The notes under the pieces are model-generated. The model ran no database searches, was not told the origin of the DNA, and saw only the letters and a program-made list of their open reading frames with translations. The translations under genes and the position numbers were made by a program. Shown piece after piece: positions 52,305 through 63,936 of a stretch of DNA of 64,000 nt. Numbering within the stretch: the first letter of the stretch is position 1; every line of letters starts with the position of its first letter. The DNA is taken from the NCBI GenBank assembly GCA_963693305.1, contig OY855915.1:6021607-6085606 (forward strand), in the 5' to 3' direction. This stretch comes from Meandrina meandrites. Lineage: Eukaryota > Cnidaria > Anthozoa > Scleractinia > Meandrinidae.

Positions 52305-53380
52305 GATGTGACCAAAATTTCCAAAAACGTGGCAAACATGGAATGGAAAATATTTTTCTGGTTGAATGTAGCGGAGTGGAAAACCACCGAAAATTCCGAG
52401 GAGGAAAACCTCGCAGGGTAAATGAATTTAAGAAGTTTTCCTCTCGAAAATTGCCGTTCCATTTGCTTTTGCTTTCGGAATTTTCGGTTGATATGTTCAC
52501 ATTTTCAATTTGAACATTCGGCAGTTTTCTGGAGATTTTCCCTGGAAATTTTCATACAATTCACTCCAGTTCCGAAAGAGCCGAATCCAAAGTCCTGATG
52601 TAACTCCTATTCGGTTACGATATCAAGCCGGTAACAAGGCAACCTACGTTTTCGTTAACTGGGAGAAAGAAAACTGCACATAATAACCAGATTTTTTAAA
52701 ACCTAACATTTTACAAACTTCCTTAAACTTGAAATTGTAAAATATGTCCAAGAAGTGGTGGGTACAGTAGTAAGTGTGACACTTAAGCCCCCCACCCCAC
52801 CCCCTTAATTAAACACCTGTTTGCTCGTACACGCCAAATTTGTTTCGAAAGCATTTTTTCCCTAGAAACAAAACGTCTTGCTGATTTTCTTTAAAAAAAT
52901 ATTTGCTTCTGTTAGAAATGTTTCTTTGTTTGCGTCCCAAATAAACAATTTTGGGAAACAATGTATTTCATTGTTTCTGCAACGTTTCCGCGTTTTGTCG
53001 GGCAGGGGAGGGGGGTTCATTGAAAAGCAAAACCAATTTTCCCGCCAAAACCGCGGCTGCTGCAACCACGCGTCAAGTGTTTCATAACTCGCAGCTGTCT
53101 AGCAAATGTGAACGAAAATATCTGTCCTAAAGCAATGAAAATTAGACGGTTTTTCCGCCAAATTCACCGCAGGAAAAAGGAAGGATAGCGTTTAAGGTAA
53201 GATAATAGAAAGTCCACTTTTGAAATAGTTTACATTCAAAGCATAAACAATGAAAATAAGCGAGTACAGAACGACTCCGACATCGATGGGGACGTCGGAA
53301 CATTTTTAATCGAGGAAATATTTGTTCGCAGACCAATTGAAACATGAGCACACTTAGCTTTGTTTCATATAAGATTACAC
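52305..53380. other. intergenic, no gene recognised
   Basis: Between the convergent genes. Contains a weak inverted pair (gaaaattccgaggaggaaaa / ttcctctcgaaaattgccgt) at about 52,385-52,490. AT-rich otherwise. Confidence 0.5.
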
Positions 53381-53732
53381 TTTATTCTGAAGAATTTGTC
53401 TTTATATATAAACAAATATTATCGTATACATCCCATTTATAAAACTGTTCTTTTAAATTGTTAAAAAAGCTCTAGCTTTAAAACTCATTCACTGCCAAAC
53501 TTGAATTTCTTTTGTACTGATCACAACACATTTTCATTTTAAGTTTAGTTCTAAATATTTGGTAGTACAACAAACAATGAACCCTGGTTGATTATTTTCT
53601 CCTTTTTTTCGTTATCTTTCTGTTTGAAAATGGATGGAAATTGAAAGGATAAAAGGTAATTTTTATAAATAACTTGGTTACTCAACTATATTGGTTAGAA
53701 GGTTACACAAGATGCAGCTAGAGAAAAATTTC

Positions 53733-54118
53733 TCATAACTTGTGGTCTAAAACCTCTTCGCTGAAACTTGTTGCTAATAACTCCACACCGTCGGGTTTAT
53801 CCGAAGGAATATTGATTTCCGATAAAACAACTCGTGGTGAGTCGGAGGAGTTCGCGCTCGACCCGTGTATGGGTTGAAGTTCAATATGTTCTTTCGTCGA
53901 CAAGAAAGGGAGCTTGAAATGGCCCAGGCTATGCGTTTTCTTGTGTGACTTGCTCGCTTCTTTTGCAGACTGATCAGATGAAGAACTAGCTTTCCTTGAA
54001 TGAACTTGGACTTCAATATCTTCGGTGTCCACTGCATTATCTTTCGGAAATTCTGAGGAGTCGGCTCGTGTTACCTTCATCCCACTTGTGGACAAAGCCA
54101 GAATCTTCCCAGACGTCA
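53733..54118 (-). CDS. HYCC1: hyccin exon 10, long-isoform tail
   Basis: Acceptor ttttag adjoining TGACGTCTGG. The open frame reads TSGKILALSTSGMKVTRADS... to ...FSEEVLDHKL and TGA. It is rich in Ser, Lys and His (SRKASSSSDQSAKEASKSHKK), typical of the disordered hyccin C terminus. AATAAA on the minus strand at 53,381-53,386 gives a ~350-nt 3' UTR. Entry phase 1 fits the donor at 56,632. Confidence 0.65.
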
Positions 54119-57100
54119 CTAAAATGAACAAGAAATAAATAGATGTTACACTGAACTAACTTGCTCGGCGGTCCATAATGGGAAAATCGATACTCTTCGG
54201 CTCGGTGTATAAGCTAATCCAAGCTTCACGGAATGTCGCAACAAGTAAATTTCGTGAATTTTGAAAGAGGGATATTTAACAACACTTTATGGGGAATCTC
54301 TCTTACATACAATTTCTTTCCCTGCAGCATCAATTTGAAACGCGAGGCAAGTTGAACTTGCTCAAAAGTAAGTCAGGAATCTACGCATTTTTTAACTATT
54401 TCCCCAGTAGTTGAACAAAAATTGTCGTCAGTTCTTTTGCACAATGTTTCAAGAAACGGGTCAACTTAACTCGCAAGGGGTCTACCTAAGCAATGAAGAA
54501 ATGGACCGCGCACGCAACCAATCATAATGCTCCTTTTCATCATGTAGTGTTTGCCGATGTGTTTGTCGTCTTCGGTCAAATGATTCAAAACCACTCACCA
54601 CAAATGCTTTATGTACCTAGGCCAATCGCAAGACAAAATAAACAACACGTGATTTGCATATAAAAAAAGCGCGGAGATCATTATTGGTTGCCACAGACAT
54701 ACACCGTTTCCGGTAATGAAGCGTGGGAAAATTCGCATAGCATTGTTCTCGCACCTGATTGGTTGATGAAAAAGCAACGTGTCCACTCTTATCTCGTAAA
54801 AATGTGCACATAAATCCAACAATAAAAGCAAAAAATTATCCCCGCGACAACTTTCCATTAAAATCTCTGTTTACGATACACAGCACTATTATTGCGGTTT
54901 TCAATAACATGTGAAGACTGAAATTCGCTACCGTCAGTGATCTGAGCGGACCTCTCAGGAAACGGAAGTTCACTTCAGCCGGGTCAAAAGGTCATTCCTC
55001 TCAGTTGTGATTGGTAGATTTGACGGCAGCGAAAAACGCAATCGTTAGTTGGGCTTTGAACTTTAGAGTTAGCATATTATTGAAAGGCACAATAAGGCCA
55101 CGGAGGAAAAAGAAGAATACTGAATGTACCAAGTAATCCCATGCTCTCCTTGCAAGTTTTCTTATTTTCTTATCTCCTCCCCCCCCCCCCCCCCCCCCCC
55201 CCTCACCATCACCACCACCACCTCAGCCTAGGAAAAAAGCATGAGCTAAAATAACGTTCGGAAATATGGCCAATGCTAATTTATTTTTATTTTAATTTAT
55301 TAAACAAAATACATTACACAAGTTCAGTATTTGCACTACTAGGATATTTTTTTTTTACTTTATTCATGTTAATATCTTGTTTACCACTGACTTAGTACAA
55401 CGGTTGTAGAATTAATTTATTTTATAACAGAACATTACAAATTACGAATTAACAGTCATTTAATATTATTCATACAAATGGCAAAAAAGAAGAAGCTTCT
55501 CACGACAAACAAAATGCATTTCTGGAGAACGCAAACTGACTCGCGGTTGTAGAATTTAATTTATTTATTAAATTATGACATAAGAGCATTACAAATTAAA
55601 GAAATAAACTAACAAAGATTAAATTATTCCCAAGGGAAGGTGAGAAACAGGCTTCTCGCAAGAAGCAAAATGCATTTCTCCAGTATAAGACATGTCTCGC
55701 GCTAAACGATACTCGTCTTCTGAGGAAAAAAACTATATTTTCTGCGCAGTTTATATTACACAAGACCTTTTCATACACTGAACCTTTCTAATCAATATAA
55801 GTTACAGGAAAGTTTAACTATGTAGTGTGAGCGTACTTCCCTTAAATTTTCTAACCATTACTAATATTCACCCTAAAGAGACAGGTCACAGAAGTATAAT
55901 TTTCTGTTTTAAATAGTTTATATTTTACACACTAAACATTGAACACATATTATTGCTGTCATAATTACACATTCAATTATAGTAGTTCTAACTATATACA
56001 TCCGATCTAGATATTGTTACACACATTTTTGAATAATTTATTAAAAATATTATATATTTATATTATTACTATTTTTATCAGGTTTTATCCAGTAGTTTTT
56101 TCTTTTTTCTTAGTTCTTGTTTGACCAAACATTAACATTAGAAGTACTTTTATTTCAAAATATTCATATTAGCACTTTACTAAGAATGTAAAAGCACGTA
56201 TGTCCAGTATCAAGTTTAAAAAGTACATGTACTGTATGTTGCGAACGTTGTCTTATTCTTATTTAAACAACAACACCAAAACTGTAATTATCCAAAGCCA
56301 AACTTGATTTTCTTGTAAAACTGTGGTCAAGCAATGTAGTTGAGCACTGCACATGACCACAAATTGTATATTTTATTCCATGTTTAATAACAGATTGAAA
56401 ACTTTTCCTGCTGGCAAATGACTTTGAATCATACTTAAATTTATCAATTGAACTAAATAATTATTATATTGCTATTAAATATGAAATCATAGCCATGTGT
56501 TAAGATATTTAACTTCAGAATTATCAAACGCATCAACAGTATCAGTGTAGATTTCAGTAGCATTATCACCCTCGTCACCACCAATAGTTTCCAGACAAGA
56601 CTCGTATGAATCCCCATCTGAGCAATATATACCTGGTGCTTCCTGTTTAGTGCCACTGACTGATGGCACAGTCTTACTACTGATGGGTTGGGGTTCCTGT
56701 GTATCTGACAGGTACAACTCCAGCCCAAGGGGACCATCTCTGGGGAGGCCTCCTGTTTGGTCCAGGGAATGTTTGATGGCATTGGTTAACTAAAAATAAC
56801 AATGACAGATGTTAATATAAAAAGACTGCTTTTAAATAAGGTTTGACAGCAAACCGTAAAATTGCAGTTATAAGCCCTGGGCTCATTCAACTTCATAAGG
56901 GGTTTTGGGTGGGCTTATAAACAGAGGGGCATATATCTAGTCAAGACAGAAATTAAAGGAGTGTTCGAAGACTTATGTCCTCAATTTCATGAGACCATAC
57001 CAGGTTATGGCCTCTGGTTGTTCACTATCACATGTATAGTGTAACAAAATACAACATTTATTGTATTCTAAGCTAAAATGGAATCAATACAAAATACACA

Positions 57101-60100
57101 TCCAGGGATCCTCACCATATGAGCAGGAGCAAACAAGCTGTGAGCTGCACGCCAGTGAAGATCTTCCAGAGCCTTTGTGGCAAGTATCCTGTGACCATTG
57201 TACCTGTAACAATATCAGTCAAATCTGTAACTAAATTCTTAAATCTGATTGGTTATCAACAGGCACTAATCCAACATTTATTGCACATTGGACATCATGT
57301 CTGTGTTTTTGGACATTTTGTGAATTATACATGTACCTCATCATTTAATGACAATACAACTTTGTTACAGACAAATTATGTACCTTACTCTCCCAGCATG
57401 ATGGAAATTGTATGTAACTTTCATTGCTTAAAAGTGTCTGAGGCTTTGATTGTCATTGGGTTTTAAAACACATTTCCAAATCCTTTAACATTTTTGTGTT
57501 ATGCACACACATGAGTAAGTTGTTAGCTCCAGCTATAGGAAACCGTTTTTGTCATATACTTGCTGTTAGCATAAACATGTCACAAGAACTACTTTTGTTA
57601 TGTCAAATCAGCCTTTGAAGACCAAAGTATCTTACATGAGAAAATAAGTTCCATGTGTCATTTCCTGAATCAGCTCTGTGCTCAGTGATATCCTCGGATG
57701 GTTCACCAATCTTGACAGCTCTTCACTTGAGAATTCAGATTCTGTTTCTTCTTTACTCCTTTGACAAAGTTTGTAAAACCCACATTTAGCTAGCCTGGTG
57801 GGGGAAAAACGTTCAATCAAATTCCAAATTTTATTTGGCAAGGAATATTGCATCATCATCACATGAAAGTACCTCTAAATAGCTTTTATTTGAATGGTCA
57901 CACACTAGGGTTTAATCCACAGACTGTAAAGTTAGAATCACTGCGTACCAAATAATAAACAGCACCACATGAAATAAGCTGCTCAGTAGCTTCCATTTGA
58001 ATGGTTGCAAACTACTACTTCATCCACAGACTGAATCAAGTTCTAGATGTAGACCTATTGCTAACATTATACTTAAACTTAAGGTTTGTCTCTGAGTGAA
58101 AGGTTTAAAATCAGACCATTTTTAAAAACATTTTTGCTCAGCAAATTGACTTGCTTACTTTCCAATCAAACACTGTGACCTCCTAAGTAAACATACCTTA
58201 ATGCCATAATACAAAAGCTGTGATGAGAAGCCTCTGACATGTAGGCAATGTTTGAGTTATACTGGTACAGAATGACACTTAGCACTGAAAGCCTAAAAAA
58301 GAAAGAAAACTCCTTTGGTATCCAAGAAGCTTGGTGGCTCATTATGACTGTAGACTATAGGTAGCCACCCCTCTTACTTCTTAGTCTGTAGAGCATGAAG
58401 CGAAAAAAGTGTTCACAAGCCATTTTCCACCTCAGCTCCTTTGTTTTCACACTAGATGGACGAAGAAAAAAGAGGGCCTGCTTGTAGTCTGTCATGACTG
58501 GCACTCTCCAGAGGAGAAATTGACGAGTAGTCCAGTACCTCTTGTGAACCTCTAATTTCAGAGGCATTCTAAAACAATATTGCTCATTGTCTTCAGGGAT
58601 AGGGGCATTGTTTGTGCCCTTTGTCCTATTGTTCTTATGGCCAATCATGTGAGATGTTCAATGAGGTGCTGGTTGACTCAAATTGACAGCCCAGATGTTC
58701 ATTGCTACACTGTACAGTGTGATTGCGCGATGCAGAGGTTGTGCCACAAATTGACCCACAATTAAGCATTGCTTACCACTAGAGTTCTCGGTAGCTCAGT
58801 GGTTAGAGCATCAGACTAGTTTGTTGTGTCTTCAATTTCCATCTTCAGAAACTTGTTTCTGAGTTCTTCTCTCCACACAATCACTTCATTACCATGGAGA
58901 AAGGTTATGAATAACAATGCAAGCACCAGTATGCCAATTTTTATTACTAAGAAATGGCTTTTCTGGAGAAGATCTTCCCCTGGCAATCCCACTCAGATAA
59001 TTAGTAATGGTAACATAAAGAGGGTAACATTCCTAAAATGGCTACCAATATCCGTTGCTAAAAAATTTCCCTATCCTTTGTTTTTTCAATTAACACTGTG
59101 GTTCATTAATTTTCAGGGTGCCCCGGTTTGAGTAGTCGCACTGTAATGCTTTCAGACAGCAGTATATTAATATCTTGACCTGTGTGTAGCAGTAATTCTA
59201 TTGAGCTGTTTTCCTGGTCCTGGTAAAGTTACAATTGTCTCGCTCTGCTCATGCCGACTCAGTGCTGTCTCAGTCAGTGTGGATGAAGTTGTTAAACTCT
59301 GGTAAGGCTAAAAGCATGACAGTACCATTTGTTATTAAGTGATACATAATTTAGTTTATGTAATCAACGATTGTTGATAGAAGTAAAACTCTAATACTAA
59401 TTAAGTAGCATATTACACTGTTAAGTACAGGAGGTGCAGTGGCCTACTGGTTAGGAAGCCGACTCCGGAATAAACAGTCTGGGTTCATGCCCTGGCCGAG
59501 TCACTATGTTGTGTTGTTGGGCAAGATACTTTACTTTCAAATTGCCTTCCTTATATTAAATGGCCAATAACTTATCATGAGTTATTCAGGCATATAATGC
59601 CAGGAACTGAACCCTACGATGGACTGGCAAACTCCATCCCAGGGGGGTGTAGACCTACAGACAGTTAACTGTAGTTGCTCAATTCTAGGAAAACTGGGGA
59701 ACTGGGTAAGATCTGGCCCAATGGGCCACTAGGCCTATATTAAAGTACTGTTACAAAAAAAAAGAATCTAAATATACGGCCATCCAATAATAGTTGCCAA
59801 TTTCTTAAATCTTATGTCAAAAGCCATCCAATAACAAATAAGCCTTACTGAAGAGGCAGTATCACGAGCATCACTTCAAAAAGTCAAAAGAAATCTTTAC
59901 ATTAATGGAAACCTTCATGTAAATATAATAATCTAGCTTTGTTAAAAATAACATTAGTCCACTAAAAGTAACAAAAGAGGTATTATCATGAGTTATACAG
60001 GCACGAGATTTCAATGAAAAATTGAAACCTTCTGGCAGACGTTTTCAAACTGTACCCATGTGTCTTGGATAAATTGCTCAAAACTAATCACTCTTTGCCC

Positions 60101-63100
60101 TCTTTAACTTTTGAATCATTCCCCTAATAGCTAAGCTTGGGTGTTCTAGGCACATCTTGTAAATGAGCAGTTGAAAGCTATTTAGTCGAGATTTGACCAC
60201 AAATGCATCAAAATGCCCATGATATTGTCAGAGTGATCAACAAACTTATTTGAACTGTACCTCGTGGTAAATTGATGGTCTTGACAGTGATGGCAGTCTG
60301 AAGGACTTCATCTTCTGTTCTCCCTCTTCATTTACAACTTCCTATTATTATTAAATGTGCAGATAAAAATCATTAATTTAATAACTGCTCTACAAAGTCA
60401 AAAGTGGGAGGCACGGTGGCCTAATGGTTAGTACGCTGGACTCCGGATCGGGCGGTCCGGGTTTGAGCCCTGGCGGGGGCACTGCATTGTGTTCTTAGGC
60501 AAGATACTTAATTTCATAGTGCCTCTGTCCACCCAGGTGTATGAATGGGTACCGGCGAATTTACTGCTGGGGGTAATCCTGCGATGGACTAGCATCCCAT
60601 CCAGAGGGGAGTAGCAATACTCCTAGTCGCTTCATGCTATGGAAACCGGGATAAGCTCCAGCCTGATGGGCCCCTAGGCTCGTATACCGACTTTACCTAC
60701 AAAGTCACAGTAAGCCCAGATGATCAACTCCATCACCACTGCTACTACAGTATACTACATGCAAGTTCTAGAATGGGCAGCGATTTACATGTCACTCAAG
60801 ATTTTAATAATATATAGTGCATGTACTTACAGCATTATAGATAGCCAATAATAGAGCCTCTAGATTCCCATAAGCCTGAATTTAAAGAAAATTCCTCTGT
60901 CATTAACAAAATTCAAGTATATGCATGTGCAGGTACATGTATGCCATATAGTGAGCTTTTAAGTACATGACTCACTGTACAATTTAATTTTATATTTGAT
61001 AATTATGACCATTTCATTACTGCAATGTAATACAAACACCTGATTATAACAGCCAATAGTTTCTTTTGGCCTAAAGAAAAGCTCAGTCAATCATTTCCTT
61101 CTTCATTTTCCCATTAATATGACCAGATTTTGTTAAGCTGCCAGTGGTTGGCTCACACATCATATTTTACAGAACTTTAAATATAAATATTATATTAATT
61201 AATGATCTTTTCAATCCCATGCTCAACATATTTATTTGCAAAATATACAATGGATGGGTAATTGGCCCAGTATGAGGTAAAGATTGTTGGATATTAGCTA
61301 AGTTCTTTTTTGCATGTTTGATTGGACCAAGATGCAGTATTGGTCCATAATCATGTAAAAAATGAGTCCAAAATCAAGCCATTGTGATTGGAAAAACTTT
61401 GGTTCAGCTTGCCCACTCACAGAGCCAGCCATATGCGCTCTGAGAATTTGCCAGAGGTGTCATAAAATTCCCTGACTTAAGGTGGCTCCATATAGTTTAC
61501 CGCGCGCGCTGCTAGTACAAGCTAGTGCGCGCGCGAGCTGACGTTTACTTCGTTTACTTAGATGTTTACTTCGTTACGCCAAAAACAGGGAAAATTCACC
61601 GTGTAAAAACCTAGAAAATCCGTGTTAAAGTAAGCATAGGTCAAAAACCAAGCCAATTATCTCTGTCGCCAGTTGCCATAGTAACGAGATTAAGGTAATG
61701 AAAAAGTCTTGCTCAGATAGATTAAAGCTACAGATAATTGATTGTAGACATTATATCAAGTGTTATACGAAAAAATATTTGCAAAGGCAGAAGTAAGCTC
61801 ATGCAAATGTAATTGCAGCGACTTGCAGATTACTATATAGAGCCACCTTAAACAAGATATAAATAAACCAAGTACTAGAATAATATTAAAAAATTGTCCA
61901 AACCAGCCACTAACTTTCATGACTTTTAGCTGATCTTGACAATTTAATCTTTTTTCCACTTTCCTGGCTTGTGTCAGGTTTCTTTTTATCAGGTGACAGG
62001 TCACTTGCTCGCTGTTAGCTCTTACCATGTCTTGCTTGCTAATTTTACTCCAGTTGGCTTGCAGTTAGCTTTAAATACTCCAGTTTGCTTGCAGTTAGCT
62101 TTTATTCATTGGTTAGGGCAGCTTTAACCTGTGACCATGACCTGTGACCTGTAAAAAAACCTGCCACCTGGCTTGTGGAATCTGTGGAAATAAGTGCTAA
62201 AAGCCAATCTCACCTGTTCATCTCTTCTTGTCGTGGCTGACAAGTAGGTCCATGTTAACACAGGAACAAACTGAAGAACAAACAGTTGTCCACTTCTTCC
62301 ACTCTGACGGTACAACTCAAATAGACTATTGTAAATTGGATCACTCAACTGCAAATGAAAATATTTAACAATTATTCACCAAAGTGGAGGTGAATAGTGG
62401 TGGACATTATCCACCACTTTCACTGACACTGAGGTCAATAATTGTTTTAGTATGTAGCACACAAGCTGTATAACTAGCAGACCAAAAACATTACTTTCCG
62501 GTACCCAAAGCAACACAGGGAAGCCATTTTATTTCTCTTTGGTTACTTGGAGGTGAATAGTACTTTGCTAATTAATCACCTCCCAGTTAACCAATCAGCA
62601 TGCACCAAAAGCACTATAATTCACTTGTGTGGTATATACTAACATCTAATATTAGGATCACAAACAGCTGTAGAAAAATAAGAATCACAAGCATTAGAAT
62701 TAAGAGAGTTTGTATAGAATTTCTGAAACTATTTTCTGAAGCAACAACTTAAGACACCCATCCCAACAATAATACTGGTATTAATATAATTTAATTTATA
62801 ATTTCCCTGCATTGGACCTCTATGAAGGCTGATGCTCCAACATTGCACTTAACATGAAACAGTCCTGGTCAATGTGGTCACTGCTGCAAAATTTTCTGGC
62901 AAATTCAATGCTGGGGTGCTGGGAGTAACCCTGCAATGAACAAGCATCCCATCTGTACAGGGTAGAGTGTATTAAATTTACATGAAATTTCGAGTTTGAG
63001 TTAGAAATTTCGACTTCGAGTTAGAATTAGAATTTCGATTTTCGGAGTTAAAATTTCGAGTTCTAGTTGAAAGGAAGGGCCTGAAAAGTTACTGATTTCG

Positions 63101-63584
63101 TGATGGAAGACGAAAAACAGAAAAAAAAGAAACTAAGAAAACAAAAACGAAAAGCCCACAACATTGCGTGACATTTACGCAGTTGGTCACGCATAGTGTC
63201 GCCCTTATCAACAAATGAAAGCTAACCGCAAGCAATAGGAGTGGAACTAACCGCAAGCAAACCAGAGTGGAGCTAACCGCAAGCAACTCGATATTTTAAC
63301 TCGAACTTGAAATTCTAACTCGAACTCGAAATTTCTAACTCGAACTCGTGAAATCGACAGACCCTACAGGGTAGAGTAGAAACACTTGTAGTCACTTCAT
63401 GTTACTGAAACTGGGATAAGCACTGGCCTGATGGGCCACTCAGCTCGTATGCAGTCTTTACCTTATCCTCTTCACTTACCTGGTCTGCATACAGGTTAGG
63501 TAAGTTCTGCATTATTCCATTCACAAGATTCTTGTCATTCTTTAAATGCTGAATGTTTGATGCTGAGTCAGATTTGCAGAAAGA
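53733..63584 (-). CDS. HYCC1: hyccin (FAM126) homologue, 5' end missing
   Basis: Ten minus-strand exons: 63480-63584, 62214-62348, 60831-60875, 60261-60341, 59180-59298, 58197-58292, 57636-57794, 57116-57203, 56633-56789, 53733-54118. Phases agree throughout and give 456 residues. Diagnostic blocks match hyccin in order: LSDPIYNSLFELYRQ, LFVLQFVPVLTWTYLSA, NLEALLLAIYNAEVVNE, KMKSFRLPSLSRPSIYH, LTETALSRH, YNSNIAYMSEASHHSFC, EMTHGTYFLMYNG, ATKALEDLHWRA, LTNAIKHSL. Hyccin is a cytosolic scaffold that with TTC7 and EFR3 holds PI4-kinase alpha at the plasma membrane; human loss causes hypomyelination. The ~20-25 N-terminal residues (the EEWLSEF region) are not visible and lie beyond 63,584, probably off the window. 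The C-terminal tail is Ser-rich and poorly conserved, as usual. The symbol refers to the family; invertebrates have one copy for HYCC1 and HYCC2. Confidence 0.92.
54119..56486. other. hyccin last intron
   Basis: Very AT-rich. A C run of about 28 bases lies at 55,175-55,202 followed by (cac)n. Two similar blocks (about 55,430-55,530 and 55,560-55,690: aacattacaaattacgaatt / gagcattacaaattaaagaa; cttctc...aaaatgcatttct) are direct repeats of one another. Confidence 0.6.
56487..56789 (-). CDS. HYCC1: hyccin exon 9 read through: short isoform end
   Basis: If the donor at 56,632 (ccag-gtatat) is not used, the frame continues 48 codons through IYCSDGDSYESCLETIGGDE to a TGA at 56,487-56,489. A minus-strand AATAAA (TTTATT at 56,372-56,377) follows within ~115 bases, so a 376-residue partial product is plausible. 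The alternative joins exon 10. A second phase-1 donor (gagg-gtgata) also lies in this extension. Confidence 0.5.
   Translation of the reverse strand, partial: LTNAIKHSLDQTGGLPRDGPLGLELYLSDTQEPQPISSKTVPSVSGTKQEAPGIYCSDGDSYESCLETIGGDEGDNATEIYTDTVDAFDNSEVKYLNTWL
56855..56942 (+). mobile_element. fragment of the GGCTTATAAGC MITE
   Basis: Matches the left end of 21,324-21,658 (accgtaaaattgcagttata; aaggggttttgggtgggctt) and then breaks off; no right end. Confidence 0.75.
57858..58035 (+). repeat. ~106-bp repeat, 1.7 units
   Basis: Same unit as 35,523-35,990 and same orientation (agcttttatttgaatggtca; cacactagggtttaatccac; aaagttagaatcac), in the hyccin intron next to the exon ending at 57,794. 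More diverged than the first array. Confidence 0.85.
58783..58822 (+). mobile_element. tRNA-like 5' half, probable SINE fragment
   Basis: ctcggtagctcagtggttag and agcatcagacta resemble a tRNA D arm and the start of the anticodon arm. The 3' half is absent. Confidence 0.4.
59430..59745 (+). mobile_element. tRNA-derived SINE, family A, diverged
   Basis: ggaggtgcagtggcctactg, tgggttcatgccctggccg, gggcaagatactttacttt and acgatggactggcaaac identify it. It is the most diverged full-length copy. Lies in a hyccin intron, antisense to the gene. Confidence 0.85.
60406..60693 (+). mobile_element. tRNA-derived SINE, family A
   Basis: Full-length and well preserved: gggaggcacggtggcctaat, ggtttgagccc, gatggactagcatcccatcc, cgtataccgactttacct. 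Hyccin intron, antisense to the gene. Confidence 0.9.
61481..61847. mobile_element. TTAA-flanked MITE
   Basis: 367 bp with ends GGTGGCTCCATATAGT / ACTATATAGAGCCACC (one mismatch) and TTAA at 61,477-61,480 and 61,848-61,851. Near the left end is a GC palindrome, gcgcgcgctgctagta...gctagtgcgcgcgcg. Hyccin intron. Confidence 0.85.
62910..63460 (+). mobile_element. family A SINE 3' part, interrupted
   Basis: aaccctgcaatgaacaagca...catcccatctgtacagggta is resumed at 63,365 (acagggtagagtagaaacac; tagtcacttcatgttactga; cctgatgggccactcagctc). The 396-bp insert at 62,969-63,364 splits it. Confidence 0.8.
62969..63364. mobile_element. insertion with GAGTTCGAGTTAGAAATTTC arrays
   Basis: Flanked by TACAGGGTAGAGT (13 bp) at 62,956-62,968 and 63,365-63,377. 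The left ~95 bp and the right ~60 bp hold inverted arrays of gagttcgagttagaaatttc variants. A small internal repeat (ctaaccgcaagca) occurs three times. No ORF of note. Confidence 0.75.
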
Positions 63585-63718
63585 CTACAAGGAAACAAAG
63601 AGTACCGTTGCTCTTAGGATATACAGTAAACTTTGTAAATATTCTAAACAGGTAGAGTTGTCATACTAAAACTTTTGTGTGACGTTTTGCAACATTCATG
63701 AAGATCTCAAAGTTCTTG

Positions 63719-63936
63719 CAACCCTCCAAGTTAAGACCATTTTAGTCGCTATGGCAGCTAAAATTTCGGAGTTTGCAACTAAATTGGAACCGAAGTCTCC
63801 AGCCTGGCGACTAAAAAGGAGAAGAAGCATTGAAAGTGTGAACTTAATTTAGCGACTAAACTTTTTCACTGGTGACTGGACTTGAGCAGTTGGTGGCCAA
63901 ATGGCCACTAAGGAAAAAACTAAACTTGGAGGGTTG
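63719..63936. mobile_element. small MITE, 5-bp flanks
   Basis: Ends CAACCCTCCAAGTT / AACTTGGAGGGTTG inverted, with one extra base, and TCTTG on both sides. The interior has several gcgactaaa/tggccact segments. Confidence 0.65.
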
